Notes: a model not told the origin generated them from the sequence alone. A DNA stretch of 64,000 bases from Huiozyma naganishii CBS 8797 (GCF_000348985.1 NC_035924.1:1178001-1242000); one strand, 5' to 3'; positions 29,630 through 40,751 are shown, counted from the stretch's first letter. Made by a program: numbers and translations.

Positions 29630-30145
29630 TTACCCACTCTTCCCTGGGAAAGCGGGGCCCTCCCAAGAAGTCACCTGTTTCCGGATCTTTGCTAGCACAC
29701 GTGGATCAAATATGGAGCCGGTAATAGTCTTTTCCTCGCAGTCCTGCGTGGTGTTAGCAACAGTTTGACCCGCGCCGGCAGCAGAGTTGCTAGTGGCGGT
29801 ATTCTCTGGTGGGCTAGCCATCACAACTGGGTGGAACACAACGCGGCCGTTGCTCTCCACAGTCAGATTGTGCTTATTGAAAATCTGCCACGCTTCTTCG
29901 TCGTCAAAGTAATCCCAGTACTGCGTGGAATCGAGCGCATTGTGCGCCGCGGGGCGACCCTCTTTGACACCACCGCTGTCTGGGCCACCCTCTACGCCGT
30001 GGGCGGTACCGTCCTCAGGTGCATCGCTGCCCGTTTGGTCCGGCGGCGGCAGCGCAACGTCATCCAGCCATTCTTGGTACAGTGCATGGTGCGAGCTGCG
30101 CAGATGCTGGTACTGAAATGACGAGTCTCTAAAATTACTTGCCAT
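29630..30145 (-). CDS. SWM1: Anaphase-promoting complex subunit Swm1 (Apc13)
   Basis: Swm1 is a small subunit of the anaphase-promoting complex, needed for full APC activity and for spore wall maturation. The product is 171 residues (S. cerevisiae 170). Conserved parts: the N-terminal SSFQYQHLRSSHHALYQEWL with the DDVALPP motif, YWDYFDDEEAWQIFNKHNL and a C-terminal block ending EGPAFPGKSG. The middle is variable and acidic. It lies in the YAP6-SWM1 order of S. cerevisiae. Confidence 0.94.
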   Translation of the reverse strand: MASNFRDSSFQYQHLRSSHHALYQEWLDDVALPPPDQTGSDAPEDGTAHGVEGGPDSGGVKEGRPAAHNALDSTQYWDYFDDEEAWQIFNKHNLTVESNGRVVFHPVVMASPPENTATSNSAAGAGQTVANTTQDCEEKTITGSIFDPRVLAKIRKQVTSWEGPAFPGKSG

Positions 30146-30895
30146 ACTGATATGACCCTGCCAACGAGATCTAGCTCAAAGATTGCACAACTCAGCAAGC
30201 TCAGGCTATCGGTAATCTTTCTTTCTTTCCTTCTTGCTCTGTCCCTGGGGTGTGGCCGTATCTTACCTCAGCGTTCTTTCCTCTTTTTTCTGTGCATATT
30301 TCTCTCTTTCTTCATCATTTCCCTTTCCGGCACTTCCCATTGTTCTCCCGGTCCCCCAAGCTTTCTCTCCTATTCTCTCTGGCGTGCCTGAACGTTCTCG
30401 AAAGCCAAGGAAAAAGAGCGCACCCAGGAACACCGCTCAGAACAGGCCGCAGAGTGTACCTGCAGTGATGTCAATATGCTTTCTACGGCCACTTGTCTGC
30501 CCCTACATATTTACGTAATTCTCGCTTCCCCCTTCCCCATTCTTTTTTGTCTCTTTTTGCCCTGCGGAGTTTTATGGGTTTGTTTTTGCCCTAATGGGGT
30601 AACAGAGAACGGGTGCAGAAGGCGGTAGCGGTGGAAGGGGCGCGGAAAAGCGGTCGACGCAGAGAAGTGCCCGTAGGGCGAAAGGGAGAACAATAGAGAG
30701 AAATGCAAAAGTGAGAGATACGAAACGGGGAAAAAAATTACACAGAGGAGAACAATAGCGCACAGCGATGCGACTGTAAGCGGTGAGAGACTCCAGCAGC
30801 GTACTGCGTGTGCAAGCATTGATTGGCTCGACGGAATGCGTGAGTTATACACACGGTTATGTATAGTTCAGCGCGACCCGTGGGAGGGAGAGGGT
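30146..30895. other. Intergenic: SWM1 promoter and AKR1 3' region
   Basis: About 750 bp with no recognisable gene; pyrimidine-rich tracts (TTTCTTTC) occur at 30215-30330. In S. cerevisiae EXG2, YDR262W and DIN7 occupy this interval; none was seen. Confidence 0.6.
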
Positions 30896-33154
30896 TTATA
30901 CAGAGTATCCATTGTCTCCCTGTCTTGCCGGCAGCTCGTAGAGCGTGCTGTATACGACCTCCTCGCCGTTCAGGAGCGCTCTGCTCGAGGAGCTGCTGGT
31001 CGAGTACAGCAGTCTCTGCCACAGTGGAGCCCCAGTGTCGCTGGTCAGCCAAAAGTCCTGTATGTTGCGGGAAACACCGTAGTCTGTCGCTATGTGTAGG
31101 CTGCTGCCCCGGCGCGGTTCCGCCCCCGCGCTGTTCGATTGAGTTTTCCCGAGAAGCTCGCCCACTAAAGTCACGCATTGCGGGACTCCAATCATCTTGA
31201 GGCAAGTACCTGCCCTCCCGTTGCCCTCCGAGACGCCGTCGAAAGTCGTCTCAGCGTTCGCAAGCGACTCTGCACGGGCAGTGCCGGCGGAACTGCCGTC
31301 GTCCACGAGTTCGTCGGGTGCAGTGTTGAAGTGCTCGTTTATCTGCTGCTGCTGTGAGGACTTTCTCTTCCGTTGTTGCAAAGCTAGGTCGAACTCGTAA
31401 TTGGTGATACCTTTCGCTATTTGAATCCATTGCATCACAAGCAGTATGCTAACCCAACACAATTGCAAAACCGCCCACACCATTATCAGGAACGTGAACT
31501 TGCTGTAAGTGAACCCTGCACAGAGTTCGTCGTCCCCGAGGAACCCACATGCCACGTCGTCGTCGTCGTCGAAAGCGTCGAAGAACTCCATGGACAATTT
31601 CACAAAGCATACAATTCCGAGACCAACAGACATGACATAGTACATGAATTTTTTATGGTTCAAGAGCCCGACGTCATTGTATACCCAGGGACAGTAGTGG
31701 TCAAAGCGGAGCACTAATCTGCTATGGAACGACGAGAATTTGCACCTCAATGGCTTTCTTTGCCACGTCTCAATGCAAAAATTTTTGGTATCAAATTTAC
31801 CGATTTTCAGCAGTTCGCTAATCTTGTTGCGTATTTCGTTGAAGTCGGTCTCTGGTTCAAGGACACCAGGGTCCGAGTACACCAGTTGGAAAAATAGGAG
31901 GTGTACACAGCCTAGTACAGCGACGAATAGGATCGACAACATGGGTTCTTCGAAAATAACTGTTGGAAACAGAACAAGTAGGAAAACTATCGAGACCCAA
32001 AGTAAACTCCCATAGAATACGCCAGCCATCAGAGGCGACTTAAGTAAAGTCATATTGTGAATGGAGCTGTTTTGGCTGATCAGGGATGGGAGCACAAACA
32101 TATTCAGGCATTTATTCGTCGCTAGTATCAAAACACTGGAGCACAGTAGGGCAAATATAAAATGGATGTGACTGAACATGCCAAATACCAGCCCGATGAC
32201 GACAAATGGAGTCATAAATGTAGCAACTTTCGCATGCTGATCGTGTTTGAAATACTTGCGGAGAGCTGTCCCATCCGGGGAAAACCCCGCGTACTGTAGC
32301 GACTCCTTGAAGGCGTATGTGGTCTTCATCTCTTTAGCAACAATGAAGCAGTCCTTGCCATCGTTTGTCTTGGAGAAGAAATCTGCACTACCGTCCTTAA
32401 TTAGGTATTTCATTACCTGAGGTTGGCCCTTGACAACCCCCCAGTGTAATGGAGTGAACCCATTATCGTCCGTAATCTTGGTACTAGCACCGAATTTTAG
32501 CAGCATGGTCACTGTTAGGGCATCCCCTTGGTATGCGGCCCACAAGAGCGACGTTCTACCATGGGGGTCCGCACAGTCGATATCTAATCGGCCCGGTTGC
32601 ACAACAAAGAAAAGGACGTAACAGACGAGCATGATGTTGGAACTGTTGACGGCAAGGTGTAGCAGGTTGAAACCTTGTTCATCACAGAGCGCAGGGTCTG
32701 CATCGCCGTGGTTCAACAAGTAGTCAACTACGTAAACGTACCCGTACCTGGCCGCCCAATGTAACGGTGTTGCCCCCAAATGACTTGCCCTTGCGTTGCT
32801 GTCCGCGCCCTGGCTGATGAGGTATTCCACCAACTTCAACCTGTTATTGATCGCGGCCCAGTGAAGCCCCGTAACTTTCTCCTCCGACATGAAATCGCTT
32901 CCAATATCGACAACATGGGATTCTATCATCTGCTTCACAGTAGCGAGGTCACCAGCCTGGCATGCAGTGTGGTACTTCGACAGCACGGGATCCACGATCT
33001 CAGGTTCCTCTGGAGCATCGGTCTTCCCATCTTCGTGGTCAGAGATTAAGAGTTGTAATGACGACGCAGCACTTTGCTCCCTAGATACAGACCCCTGGTC
33101 TGAAACGTCATTCAACAATTCCTCCCGCTCCTCGACAACTTGGCCCTCGACCAT
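30896..33154 (-). CDS. AKR1: Ankyrin-repeat protein S-acyltransferase Akr1
   Basis: Akr1 palmitoylates proteins such as Yck2 at the Golgi and is needed for pheromone-receptor endocytosis. The product is 752 residues (Akr1 764, Akr2 749). Ankyrin repeats occupy about 60-300 (GLHWAAINNRLKLVEYLISQ, ATPLHWAARYGYVYVVDYLL, GRTSLLWAAYQGDALTVTML, FTPLHWGVVKGQPQVMKYLI). Membrane segments follow. The catalytic cysteine-rich domain has D485-HYC (DHYC, as usual for Akr proteins, rather than DHHC) in FDHYCPWVYNDVGLLNHKKF. Two further hydrophobic segments and a Ser/Arg-rich cytoplasmic tail complete it. Position between SWM1 and CIA1 fits YDR264C. Confidence 0.95.
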   Translation of the reverse strand: MVEGQVVEEREELLNDVSDQGSVSREQSAASSLQLLISDHEDGKTDAPEEPEIVDPVLSKYHTACQAGDLATVKQMIESHVVDIGSDFMSEEKVTGLHWAAINNRLKLVEYLISQGADSNARASHLGATPLHWAARYGYVYVVDYLLNHGDADPALCDEQGFNLLHLAVNSSNIMLVCYVLFFVVQPGRLDIDCADPHGRTSLLWAAYQGDALTVTMLLKFGASTKITDDNGFTPLHWGVVKGQPQVMKYLIKDGSADFFSKTNDGKDCFIVAKEMKTTYAFKESLQYAGFSPDGTALRKYFKHDQHAKVATFMTPFVVIGLVFGMFSHIHFIFALLCSSVLILATNKCLNMFVLPSLISQNSSIHNMTLLKSPLMAGVFYGSLLWVSIVFLLVLFPTVIFEEPMLSILFVAVLGCVHLLFFQLVYSDPGVLEPETDFNEIRNKISELLKIGKFDTKNFCIETWQRKPLRCKFSSFHSRLVLRFDHYCPWVYNDVGLLNHKKFMYYVMSVGLGIVCFVKLSMEFFDAFDDDDDVACGFLGDDELCAGFTYSKFTFLIMVWAVLQLCWVSILLVMQWIQIAKGITNYEFDLALQQRKRKSSQQQQINEHFNTAPDELVDDGSSAGTARAESLANAETTFDGVSEGNGRAGTCLKMIGVPQCVTLVGELLGKTQSNSAGAEPRRGSSLHIATDYGVSRNIQDFWLTSDTGAPLWQRLLYSTSSSSSRALLNGEEVVYSTLYELPARQGDNGYSV

Positions 33155-34465
33155 TGCTCGTGCTTGGCCTTCTCTTCGTTCGAAAGATATCTTCTGTGTA
33201 AAGTTGAAGTGAGGCTTAATATTAAGATATTGGGCGGCGTTTCACCACCCAGACACTACTGCAATAGAAGATGAGATGCACTGACCTCAAGAAGTGCGAT
33301 GCTGGTAGCTCAACCGTCCCGTCGGCCAGTGTTAGAGATGAGATTCATTACTGTTTGATTGTACATGTTGGTTGGGAAGTATTGATACTGGATTCTGGCA
33401 TTCCTGGTTGTTTCTACATCCCAATGCGAGAAGATCTCTCTCAGAAATTCGTGCGTTTGGGGGGGTAGGCAGTCTGACAGTAGCAGAAAGATGAACCGTT
33501 GTTTCAGTGGTTGTAGAGTGCGAGAGGGGCACAGAGCAAGGAATGGGTTGTTTTTGGGATAACATTCGCTCATATTTTATTTTTATGATATGGCGGTTCG
33601 ATATGGCTCACTATAAGATACAAAGATTATATTCCCAGGATATGCGTGGACAGTTCGTAAGCTGCTGTATAACACTTAATATGTCAAGTTTCAAAAACAA
33701 GATTGTATCGAAAGCCGGTCAACAGGCCGACACTCGCTCCTCATACATTGCTCAAAAAATCACCGTGATTCTTCAGGGCAGGCAGGCAAAAAGGGGATTA
33801 TCTGGCGTTACCATGGGCCACTCTCGCATTGCTGCGGGCCAGACTGAAGAGCAAAGTCCAATTCTATGGACGATACTTGCCAGCCATTTCGGCTTCACTC
33901 GCAGCCACAGTGATCTTCCAGGGAATTACTGACACATCCGGTTTAGGACTGTCCGGATTAGGTAAGTCGCCCATTCTGGCTTGCACATTCTCTCTGGAGA
34001 CTACGTCGAAAGTCCGTACACTGGTTTGCTAAAAGGAAAATTGGGCCCTGCAACTTGGAGATCTTTCTTAGATTGGGTTCTACTCTACGCTTGTCTTTCG
34101 TCTCCTTCTTCTGGGAAAGGCAAAGATGTGTTCAGAAGGGACATGCATGGAAAATCAAGAGATCGTAAGATAATTGTCAGAGACTACTCGCTGCTCGATT
34201 TTTAGAGATAGTGGCAGGTGTCGAATATAAGACCGCATTTACTACAATTCAGAGTTCCAGGTATGTTGAGGTAAAACTACAGTTAACGTATCTCTGAAAG
34301 GAAGCATTATCTTCACTCGTCCTCCCCCCTTTGTGCCCGCAAGCTGGTACCTTACGAACAACGCTTAGTGTCAGGTCCCCAAGTGCTCTTGTTCCTTTTG
34401 CAGATTTGTTATGTATGGTTTACTTTATATATTACAAGGACGGATTCATGACCATCTCGTCGATG
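33155..34465. other. Intergenic between AKR1 and CIA1
   Basis: About 1.3 kb without a gene I can recognise. In S. cerevisiae PEX10 and HEL2 lie here; neither is seen. A plus-strand frame at 33543-33932 contains an ATG-led segment (MSSFKNKIVSKAG from 33681) but has no recognised family. Confidence 0.5.
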
Positions 34466-35533
34466 CTACTGTGACAAGAGCACTTGGAAGTCCCATACAT
34501 TAATGCAGCCATCATCTCCTGCGGTTACCAGGATATTGCGACCGTTCACTTTGATCCACTTAATCTCGTTCACTTCGTACACTGTGTGAGCTAACTTTCT
34601 TGTTTCTACCACTTCCCAAACAGCTGGCGCGGACTCTTTATAAACCACTATGGAACCATCGGATCCTGTGCTAGCAATAAGCCCGTCGTCACTCCATGAT
34701 ACGCTGTATATTTGTCGTTCGTGTGCTTTAGGTAAGACACTCTCGCAAATCCACTGTTGCTGTCCGTCTGGTTCCTCCTCTACACACTTCCAGACACGTA
34801 CAGTCGAATCATCGCTGGCACTACAAAGTCTGGTTTCTTCTGAATTGTCCTTTGCAAAATCTGAACACCATACAGTACCCTCATGGCCGTTTAGCACAGC
34901 GACACACTCCCAATCATCATCGAATTCTGACCAAATTCTGACAGAGTCATCGTAAGAACTAGAGGCCAATAGGTACTTTGAGGGGTGCCATGTAACGTCC
35001 TTTACATCTTGCGAGTGTTCTTGCAGTACACTAACACATTCAAAGTCTTCCCCCATTTCATCTGTTTCCCATATCCAAACTGACTTATCACGGGAACAGG
35101 TGGCCAGAAACATCCCATCGTGGGACCAGGCAATCCCCTTTATTTCATTTTCGTGGCCCTCAATGATGGCCATTAAGTCCATCTCATTCGCTTCTAAGCC
35201 TGCTCCAGCATCATCATCATCATCATCATCCTCAATTGCGTTGTCATTGTTGGCGAAACTCCAAATGGAGACGGTGGTGTCGAACGACCCTGCTGCGAGA
35301 CAAGGCGGGTTAGAATGCGGTCTCCAAGCGACTGTTCTCACTGCCTTTTTGTGCACCGTATCGTCGAGCACATTGACTAGCTTGAATTGTTTCTTCTCCA
35401 GCGACTCAATCTCAACCAGCTTAATCTTGTGGTCCTCCGATGCGATGGCCAATTTGTTGCCCTGCGGCGTAAAGTCCAGTGCCCAAGTCTTCCCGTTCTG
35501 CAATTTCAGCGATCTGATTAAAGAGATTGCCAT
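34466..35533 (-). CDS. CIA1: Cytosolic Fe-S assembly WD40 protein Cia1
   Basis: Cia1 is the WD40 subunit of the CIA targeting complex, which delivers iron-sulphur clusters to cytosolic and nuclear apoproteins. The product is 355 residues (S. cerevisiae 330). Seven WD repeats fill the protein (for example TWALDFTPQGNKLAIASEDH, AVRTVAWRPHSNPPCLAAGS, EIKGIAWSHDGMFLATCSRD, DVKDVTWHPSKYLLASSSYD). The extra length comes from an acidic insert (EDDDDDDDAGAG), encoded by a GAT/ATC triplet run at about 35212-35230. Divergent with MSW1 as in YDR267C-YDR268W. Confidence 0.96.
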   Translation of the reverse strand: MAISLIRSLKLQNGKTWALDFTPQGNKLAIASEDHKIKLVEIESLEKKQFKLVNVLDDTVHKKAVRTVAWRPHSNPPCLAAGSFDTTVSIWSFANNDNAIEDDDDDDDAGAGLEANEMDLMAIIEGHENEIKGIAWSHDGMFLATCSRDKSVWIWETDEMGEDFECVSVLQEHSQDVKDVTWHPSKYLLASSSYDDSVRIWSEFDDDWECVAVLNGHEGTVWCSDFAKDNSEETRLCSASDDSTVRVWKCVEEEPDGQQQWICESVLPKAHERQIYSVSWSDDGLIASTGSDGSIVVYKESAPAVWEVVETRKLAHTVYEVNEIKWIKVNGRNILVTAGDDGCINVWDFQVLLSQ

Positions 35534-35750
35534 CGTAATTAGATTTCCTTGCCTGGTGATCGAAGAGTGTGTGCTGGTTGCTGCAGGGAGGACAGAATCG
35601 ATCCACGTAGTGGTTTGTCATCTCTATACATACATATTATATAATACTTAAATAATTTTCCAGAGTGAATTGGGGGTGTCACGTTAGAGGAGACCCATTG
35701 AAAACTGGTAACGTCGTTGTATCGCGGTCGAGAGCGAATCCCTCGAGGTC

Positions 35751-36848
35751 ATGTTGAGATTCTGCCTTTCCAAACGGTTCTACGCAAAATCCGCGGCGAA
35801 ATCTGTCCAGACGATCGTGAACCCTGGGGACGTGCCACATGACGGGACCGTGTTCAGTATGATTCAGCCGACTGGGATGTTCCATCTGGGGAACTACCTC
35901 GGTGCCACGCGGGTGTGGAAGCAATTGAACGACAGCAAGGGTCCCGCGCAAACGCTTGTTTTTGGCGTCGCCGATCTGCACGCCATAACGGTACCGAAAC
36001 CGGATAGCGCGCAGTTCAGGGAGAGCAGGCTCGGCGCTGTAGCCAGTGTGCTCGCATGCGGAGTCACGCCGGACCGGTCAATCCTCATGATGCAGTCAAT
36101 GATCCCAGAACACTCGCAGCTGAACTGGCTGCTCGGGACCATGACGTCGATGGGGTACCTGAACCGGATGACGCAATGGAAGAGCAAGAGCCAGTCCTCG
36201 GGGAACACAGACTCCGTAAAATTGGGACTCTTCGCGTACCCTGTCCTGCAGGCGGCAGACATCTTGCTGTACCGTGCGACGCACGTCCCCGTGGGTGAAG
36301 ACCAAGCACAGCACTTGGAACTCACGCGATACGTGGCGCACCAGTTCAATTCCTTGTACAAACGGGACTACTTCCCTGCACCGCAGACTTTGCTGACGAG
36401 GTCCAAGAAAGTGCTGTCCCTGACGGACCCGTGCAAGAAAATGTCCAAGAGTGACGGGGACACCATGTCGCAGATCTACATGAACGATCCACCGGAGATC
36501 ATTCGCCAGAAGATCCGCAAGGCAGTCACGGACTCGATCACTACGGAGTTTTACTACGATTCGGTGGGGAGACCAGGGCTGTCGAATCTCATCGACATCG
36601 CCAGCGGCGTCGGGGACACTTCAGTGGCGCAGGTCGAGCGCGACATCGCACACCTCCGGGACTACCGGTCGCTGAAGGACTACGTCAGCGACTTGCTCAT
36701 CGCGGAACTCACGGGGCCCAGACAGGAGTACAAGCGGCTGATCGCAGACCGAGGATACTTGCTCTCCGTTGCAGCAGAGGGCAGCAGACGTGCCCGCGAG
36801 ATCGCACACCGCACGCTCGCAGAAGTCATGGACCTGATGGGTTTCTGA
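35751..36848 (+). CDS. MSW1: Mitochondrial tryptophanyl-tRNA synthetase Msw1
   Basis: Msw1 charges mitochondrial tRNA-Trp. The product is 365 residues (S. cerevisiae 379). The N-terminus MLRFCLSKRFYAKSAAKS is an Arg/Lys/Ser-rich targeting peptide. Class I motifs are clear: the HIGH equivalent in QPTGMFHLGNYLGA and KMSKS in PCKKMSKSDGD. Other conserved blocks: MIPEHSQLNWLLG, YPVLQAADILLYRATHVPVG and EDQAQHLELTR. Confidence 0.96.
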   Translation: MLRFCLSKRFYAKSAAKSVQTIVNPGDVPHDGTVFSMIQPTGMFHLGNYLGATRVWKQLNDSKGPAQTLVFGVADLHAITVPKPDSAQFRESRLGAVASVLACGVTPDRSILMMQSMIPEHSQLNWLLGTMTSMGYLNRMTQWKSKSQSSGNTDSVKLGLFAYPVLQAADILLYRATHVPVGEDQAQHLELTRYVAHQFNSLYKRDYFPAPQTLLTRSKKVLSLTDPCKKMSKSDGDTMSQIYMNDPPEIIRQKIRKAVTDSITTEFYYDSVGRPGLSNLIDIASGVGDTSVAQVERDIAHLRDYRSLKDYVSDLLIAELTGPRQEYKRLIADRGYLLSVAAEGSRRAREIAHRTLAEVMDLMGF

Positions 36849-37166
36849 CACCCTACATCATAAGAACCACAAAACTTCCAAGAAGAGAAGCGAATACGGC
36901 CCAAAACTTGTAAATAGCTACACTGGCGACCCGTACACGGCCACTTGATCGCTGCGACGAGAGACCGGTGCCGGCAGCCGTCAACGTCGCCGACACCCAA
37001 AATAAGGTGCCGTTTTGGCAAAGTAGGTGCATTTTTAACGGGTCTACGCATCAGTTTAAAAGTATTATATAACGGCTTCTTAAAGGGTAGTCATCGGAGG
37101 TTTGGGGTTCCCCTCCCATCTGAGGCGTTCTGGGCAGCTGGTAAGTGGTCGAGTCCGGGCGTGGGT
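36849..37166. other. MSW1-CCC2 intergenic (CCC2 promoter)
   Basis: About 318 bp without a gene. A GACACCC sequence at 36992-36998 and GGTGC motifs nearby (about 37006 and 37027) resemble the core of the iron-responsive Aft1 site, which controls CCC2 in S. cerevisiae, but the match is imperfect. Confidence 0.4.
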
Positions 37167-40149
37167 ATGCGGCAGAGTTACTGGAATGTGTCCGGGATGA
37201 CGTGCTCTGCGTGCACCGGTTCGCTGGAGACGCAGCTGGACAAAGTCGACGGGGTCGCCAGCTGCGCGGTCTCGTTGGTCACGGAGGGAGCGCAGGTGGA
37301 CTACGATGAGGCGGTGCGTCGGGGGTGGTGAGCGTGCGCTGGGCAGGATTCGGGAGGTGATCGAGGACTGTGGGTTTGAGTGTGTCTGCGTGCGGGACGT
37401 CGCGGCCGTCGCTGAGCGGCGCGTCGGCTCGCTCGTCGTGCAGGGGATGACCTGCACTGCGTGTGTCGGCGCGATCACCAAGCAGGTGAGGGCGCTGGAA
37501 GGTGTTGAGAGCGTGGCGCTGTCGTTGCTCACTGAGGCGTGCGATGTCGTGTTCGACCCGTCCAAAGTGAACCTTTGTACCGTTCAGGGGACGATAGAGG
37601 ACTGCGGTTTCGACGCTACGGTCCGGAGCGAGCGGGATCAAGAAACTGGTGAGGGCAACGCCATAAAGAGGGTCACGCTTGTGCTGTTTGGTGCTGACGA
37701 GAGGGCGGGGCCACCCATCACGCAGAGCGATTTTGAGGCACTCGGTTTAACGGTAACGGATTTCTCCGTAGAGCGCAATTCAGTTACAATTGCGTACGAT
37801 CAGGACGAAACGGGCATTCGAGACATAGTGACTGCCATCAAGGGCAGACTTGGGCTCGATGTGATTGTTGAGTCCAGTCTGAACAACTCCACGCAGGTCC
37901 AACTCCTGTCGAAGACGAGCGAGATCAGTTTCTGGAAGATGAACTGCTGGAAAACGTGTCTCGTCGCCGTGTTGTCCATGACGTTGTACATGTGGGTCCC
38001 AATGGTCTCTCCCAGCCTCGTTAAGCGAGGAACAATCCCTTACAATGAGGTCTCCTTTCTGCCTGGGGTCTACTACCGTGACGTCATTGGGTTCCTCTTG
38101 GCAAGCTACGTGCAGTTCGTTGTCGGGAGGTTTTTCTACGTGTCCGCTTGGAATGCATTCAAGCACGGCGCGGGGACCATGGACACACTGATCTGCATTT
38201 CCACCACTTGTGCATACACTTTCTCCATCGTGTCCATTGTGCATAACGTCATTGACAAGGAGTCCAGAGCCACGCTACCGAACGTCGTATTCGATACGTC
38301 GATCATGTTGCTTGCCTTCATCTCATTGGGTAAATTCTTGGAGAACCGTGCAAAATCGAGAACCTCCACGGCATTATCCAGATTGCTACAATTGTCCCCG
38401 CCTGTTTGCTTACTCGTACAGGACTACGGGACGCCGACTGAGAGAAGCGTAGAGATTAACAACGATTATCTGCATTTGGGCGATATTCTCGAGGTGAAAC
38501 CAGGAATGAAGGTCCCCACAGATGGCGTGATCATCCAGGGGGAAACAGATGTTGATGAATCCCTGATGACTGGAGAGCAAAGATTGATCCACAAGAAATT
38601 GGAGGATCCAGTGATTGGTGGGACCGTGAATGGACCCGGCCACGTATACATCAAGGTCACCTCCGTCGGTGAGGACACAAAACTTTGGCAAATTATACAA
38701 ACAATGAAACAGGCACAAATGACAAAGGCACCAATACAATCGTTCGCCGACTACATCGCATCGATCTTCGTGCCGTTGATCCTGTCACTCGCAACAGTGA
38801 CCTTCGTTTTTTGGATCGTTGCATCACGGTACCTGACCTCTTGGACGGTATTCCAACATGATAGAGTGTATACGTGTCTCCGGATAGCGACATCAGTTGT
38901 CGTCGTGGCGTGCCCCTGTGCACTGGGTTTGGCAACACCAACGGCGATCATGGTCGGTACGGGTGTTGGTGCGGAAAATGGGGTATTGGTGAAACACGCT
39001 GATATCATTGAGAGATTGGGAGACAACCATAACAAGGACAACACGCTATTTCTTTTCGACAAGACGGGGACATTGACTACAGGGGACATGGTCGTCGAGA
39101 ATTTTGTCCAGGCGGACAGCACAGAGGTCGAGTACACTACACTACTAGAGATGATAAGAACCGTCGAAGCAAAGAGCGAACACCCAATAGCTAAGACAAT
39201 AGTGAAATTTTGTTCCCTGGAAAATCAATCAGGGGACCTCGAGAAAATCACTGTTGCAAACTGTTCTATTTTTGTCGGGCAGGGCATTGCCGCTGAATGC
39301 GTAGTATCCACCGAAAACGGGTCCATCGATTACAAAATTGTCGTTGGTGGAATTTCTTTGATGAAACAAATGCAAGTGGTAGGAATGGAAAAATTTGAAA
39401 ATAACACACAGGGGTTCACAGTCACATACGTGAGTGTGAATGGCTGCGTTGTGGGCAAATTTGAAATCTCGGACCAAGTCAGGGACGACGCATTTGACAC
39501 CATCCGTTACTTGAACCAATCTGGATTTCAGACTTACATGGTTACCGGTGACAACCACAGTGCCGCTTTGAAAACCGCTCTACAGTTGGATTTGCGTTGT
39601 CAAAATGTCTACAGCGAGGTCACTCCCTCTGAGAAATGCGCGCTTGTGGAACAACTGCAGTCATCTGGTGAGAATAAGGTGGTTTTTATTGGGGATGGTA
39701 TAAACGACTCACCTGCACTGGTCCAGAGCGACTTGGGGATCTCTATTTCCACAGGTACGGATATTGCAATGGAGGCGGCAGATGTGGTGATTTTGAGTGA
39801 AAACGGCAGCAACTTGAGGAAGCTGGTGTACGCCGTTGACATATGCGCCAAGACGTACAAAAGAATCAAGCTTAATCTTTTCTGGACACTGTGCTACAAT
39901 CTGTTCATGGTCCCGATCGCAATGGGCGTGCTGCTGCCCTGGGGTATCAGCTTGCCCCCAATGGTGGCCGGACTGTCAATGGCTCTCAGCTCAGTGAGCG
40001 TCGTTATTAGCTCCCTGCAACTGAAGTATTGGGAACCTCCCAGGTTCGACGATGAGGAGAAGGTGTCGGGTCAGTTTTGGAAAAAATTATTCCGCCGCTT
40101 CTCCGAGGCGACCAATGATGACGATGAACATGAAATGAGATTGCTATAA
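37167..40149 (+). CDS. CCC2: Golgi copper-transporting P-type ATPase Ccc2, frame broken by one extra base
   Basis: Ccc2 pumps copper into the Golgi to load Fet3. The conserved start is MRQSYWNVSGMTCSACTGSL with the first heavy-metal-binding CxxC. That frame ends at a TGA at 37329; the next frame carries the rest of domain 1 (RIREVIEDCGFEC), the second metal-binding domain (GMTCTAC) and all the ATPase. The offset is one base, at the GGGGG run 37321-37325; one G fewer gives a protein of about 993 residues (S. cerevisiae 1004). Motifs: CPC in VACPCALGLATPT, DKTGTLTTG, SEHP, GDGINDSPAL, eight membrane segments. I treat it as a functional gene with a sequence error. Confidence 0.93.
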
Positions 40150-40343
40150 CAGGCAGAGAGATGGAAACATGCGGCCGTATATTTATTGCAACGCTATTTA
40201 GCTAATATTCAAATACTAATTTTTTTTGTGTAACTTTATACTGTAAATTGCAAATAGAATACACTGAACCCACTTTACAAACATACCATTCCCTTTCACT
40301 AGAAACACTTCAGCTTTGCAGTGCTTAAAGATTTTAACAGAAG

Positions 40344-40751
40344 ATGCAAAAGCTAATTTTCTTTCAAAGACCGATGCAGATCCATCGTCTGACCCCACAG
40401 GAAAAGGAAACGCTACATTTACTGAAACAGGTGTTTTGTGACGTTGACGGTAAAGTAGTCGAGTGCACATTCCTAGCTGCTGGTGGTCAGTTGGTCAATT
40501 GTTTCAATGCATTGTGCCATCTGACGGGTAGTAAGCAACTTCTGCCTGCATTGGCCGATGTGAGGGGAATGATGGAGCAAGAGTTTGAAAAAGTGCGAGA
40601 TGGGACCGTTAAGAGTGCAAGTGCCAAACTAGAGGAAGGTACCGCTGACACCACAAAGAGTGGAGCTGGTGGAACGAGTGTGTTTTCCTCTTTTATGAGC
40701 ATGGCAGAGACTTTTTACTCCTCGACTACAAAGGGAGCCCCTGTAGAGTAA
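40344..40751 (+). CDS. Small unrecognised protein in the BSC2/IRC23 position
   Basis: A 135-residue frame with a good ATG (MQKLIFFQRPMQIHRLTPQE). It has a helical N-terminal part (EKETLHLLKQVFCDVDGKVV, FLAAGGQLVNCFNALCHL) and a Ser/Thr-rich C-terminus; there is no clear membrane segment or catalytic motif. It lies between CCC2 and PMP3, on the strand and in the place where S. cerevisiae has BSC2 (YDR275W), or IRC23 (YOR044W) on the sister track. Orthology to either is inferred from position only; I cannot confirm sequence similarity. Confidence 0.6.
   Translation: MQKLIFFQRPMQIHRLTPQEKETLHLLKQVFCDVDGKVVECTFLAAGGQLVNCFNALCHLTGSKQLLPALADVRGMMEQEFEKVRDGTVKSASAKLEEGTADTTKSGAGGTSVFSSFMSMAETFYSSTTKGAPVE

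Noticed and set aside
16314..37345. Programmed +1 frameshifting as the explanation for PRP3 and CCC2
   Set aside because: No known yeast slippery heptamer at either site, and the same pattern recurs in two further genes at or near G/C runs.
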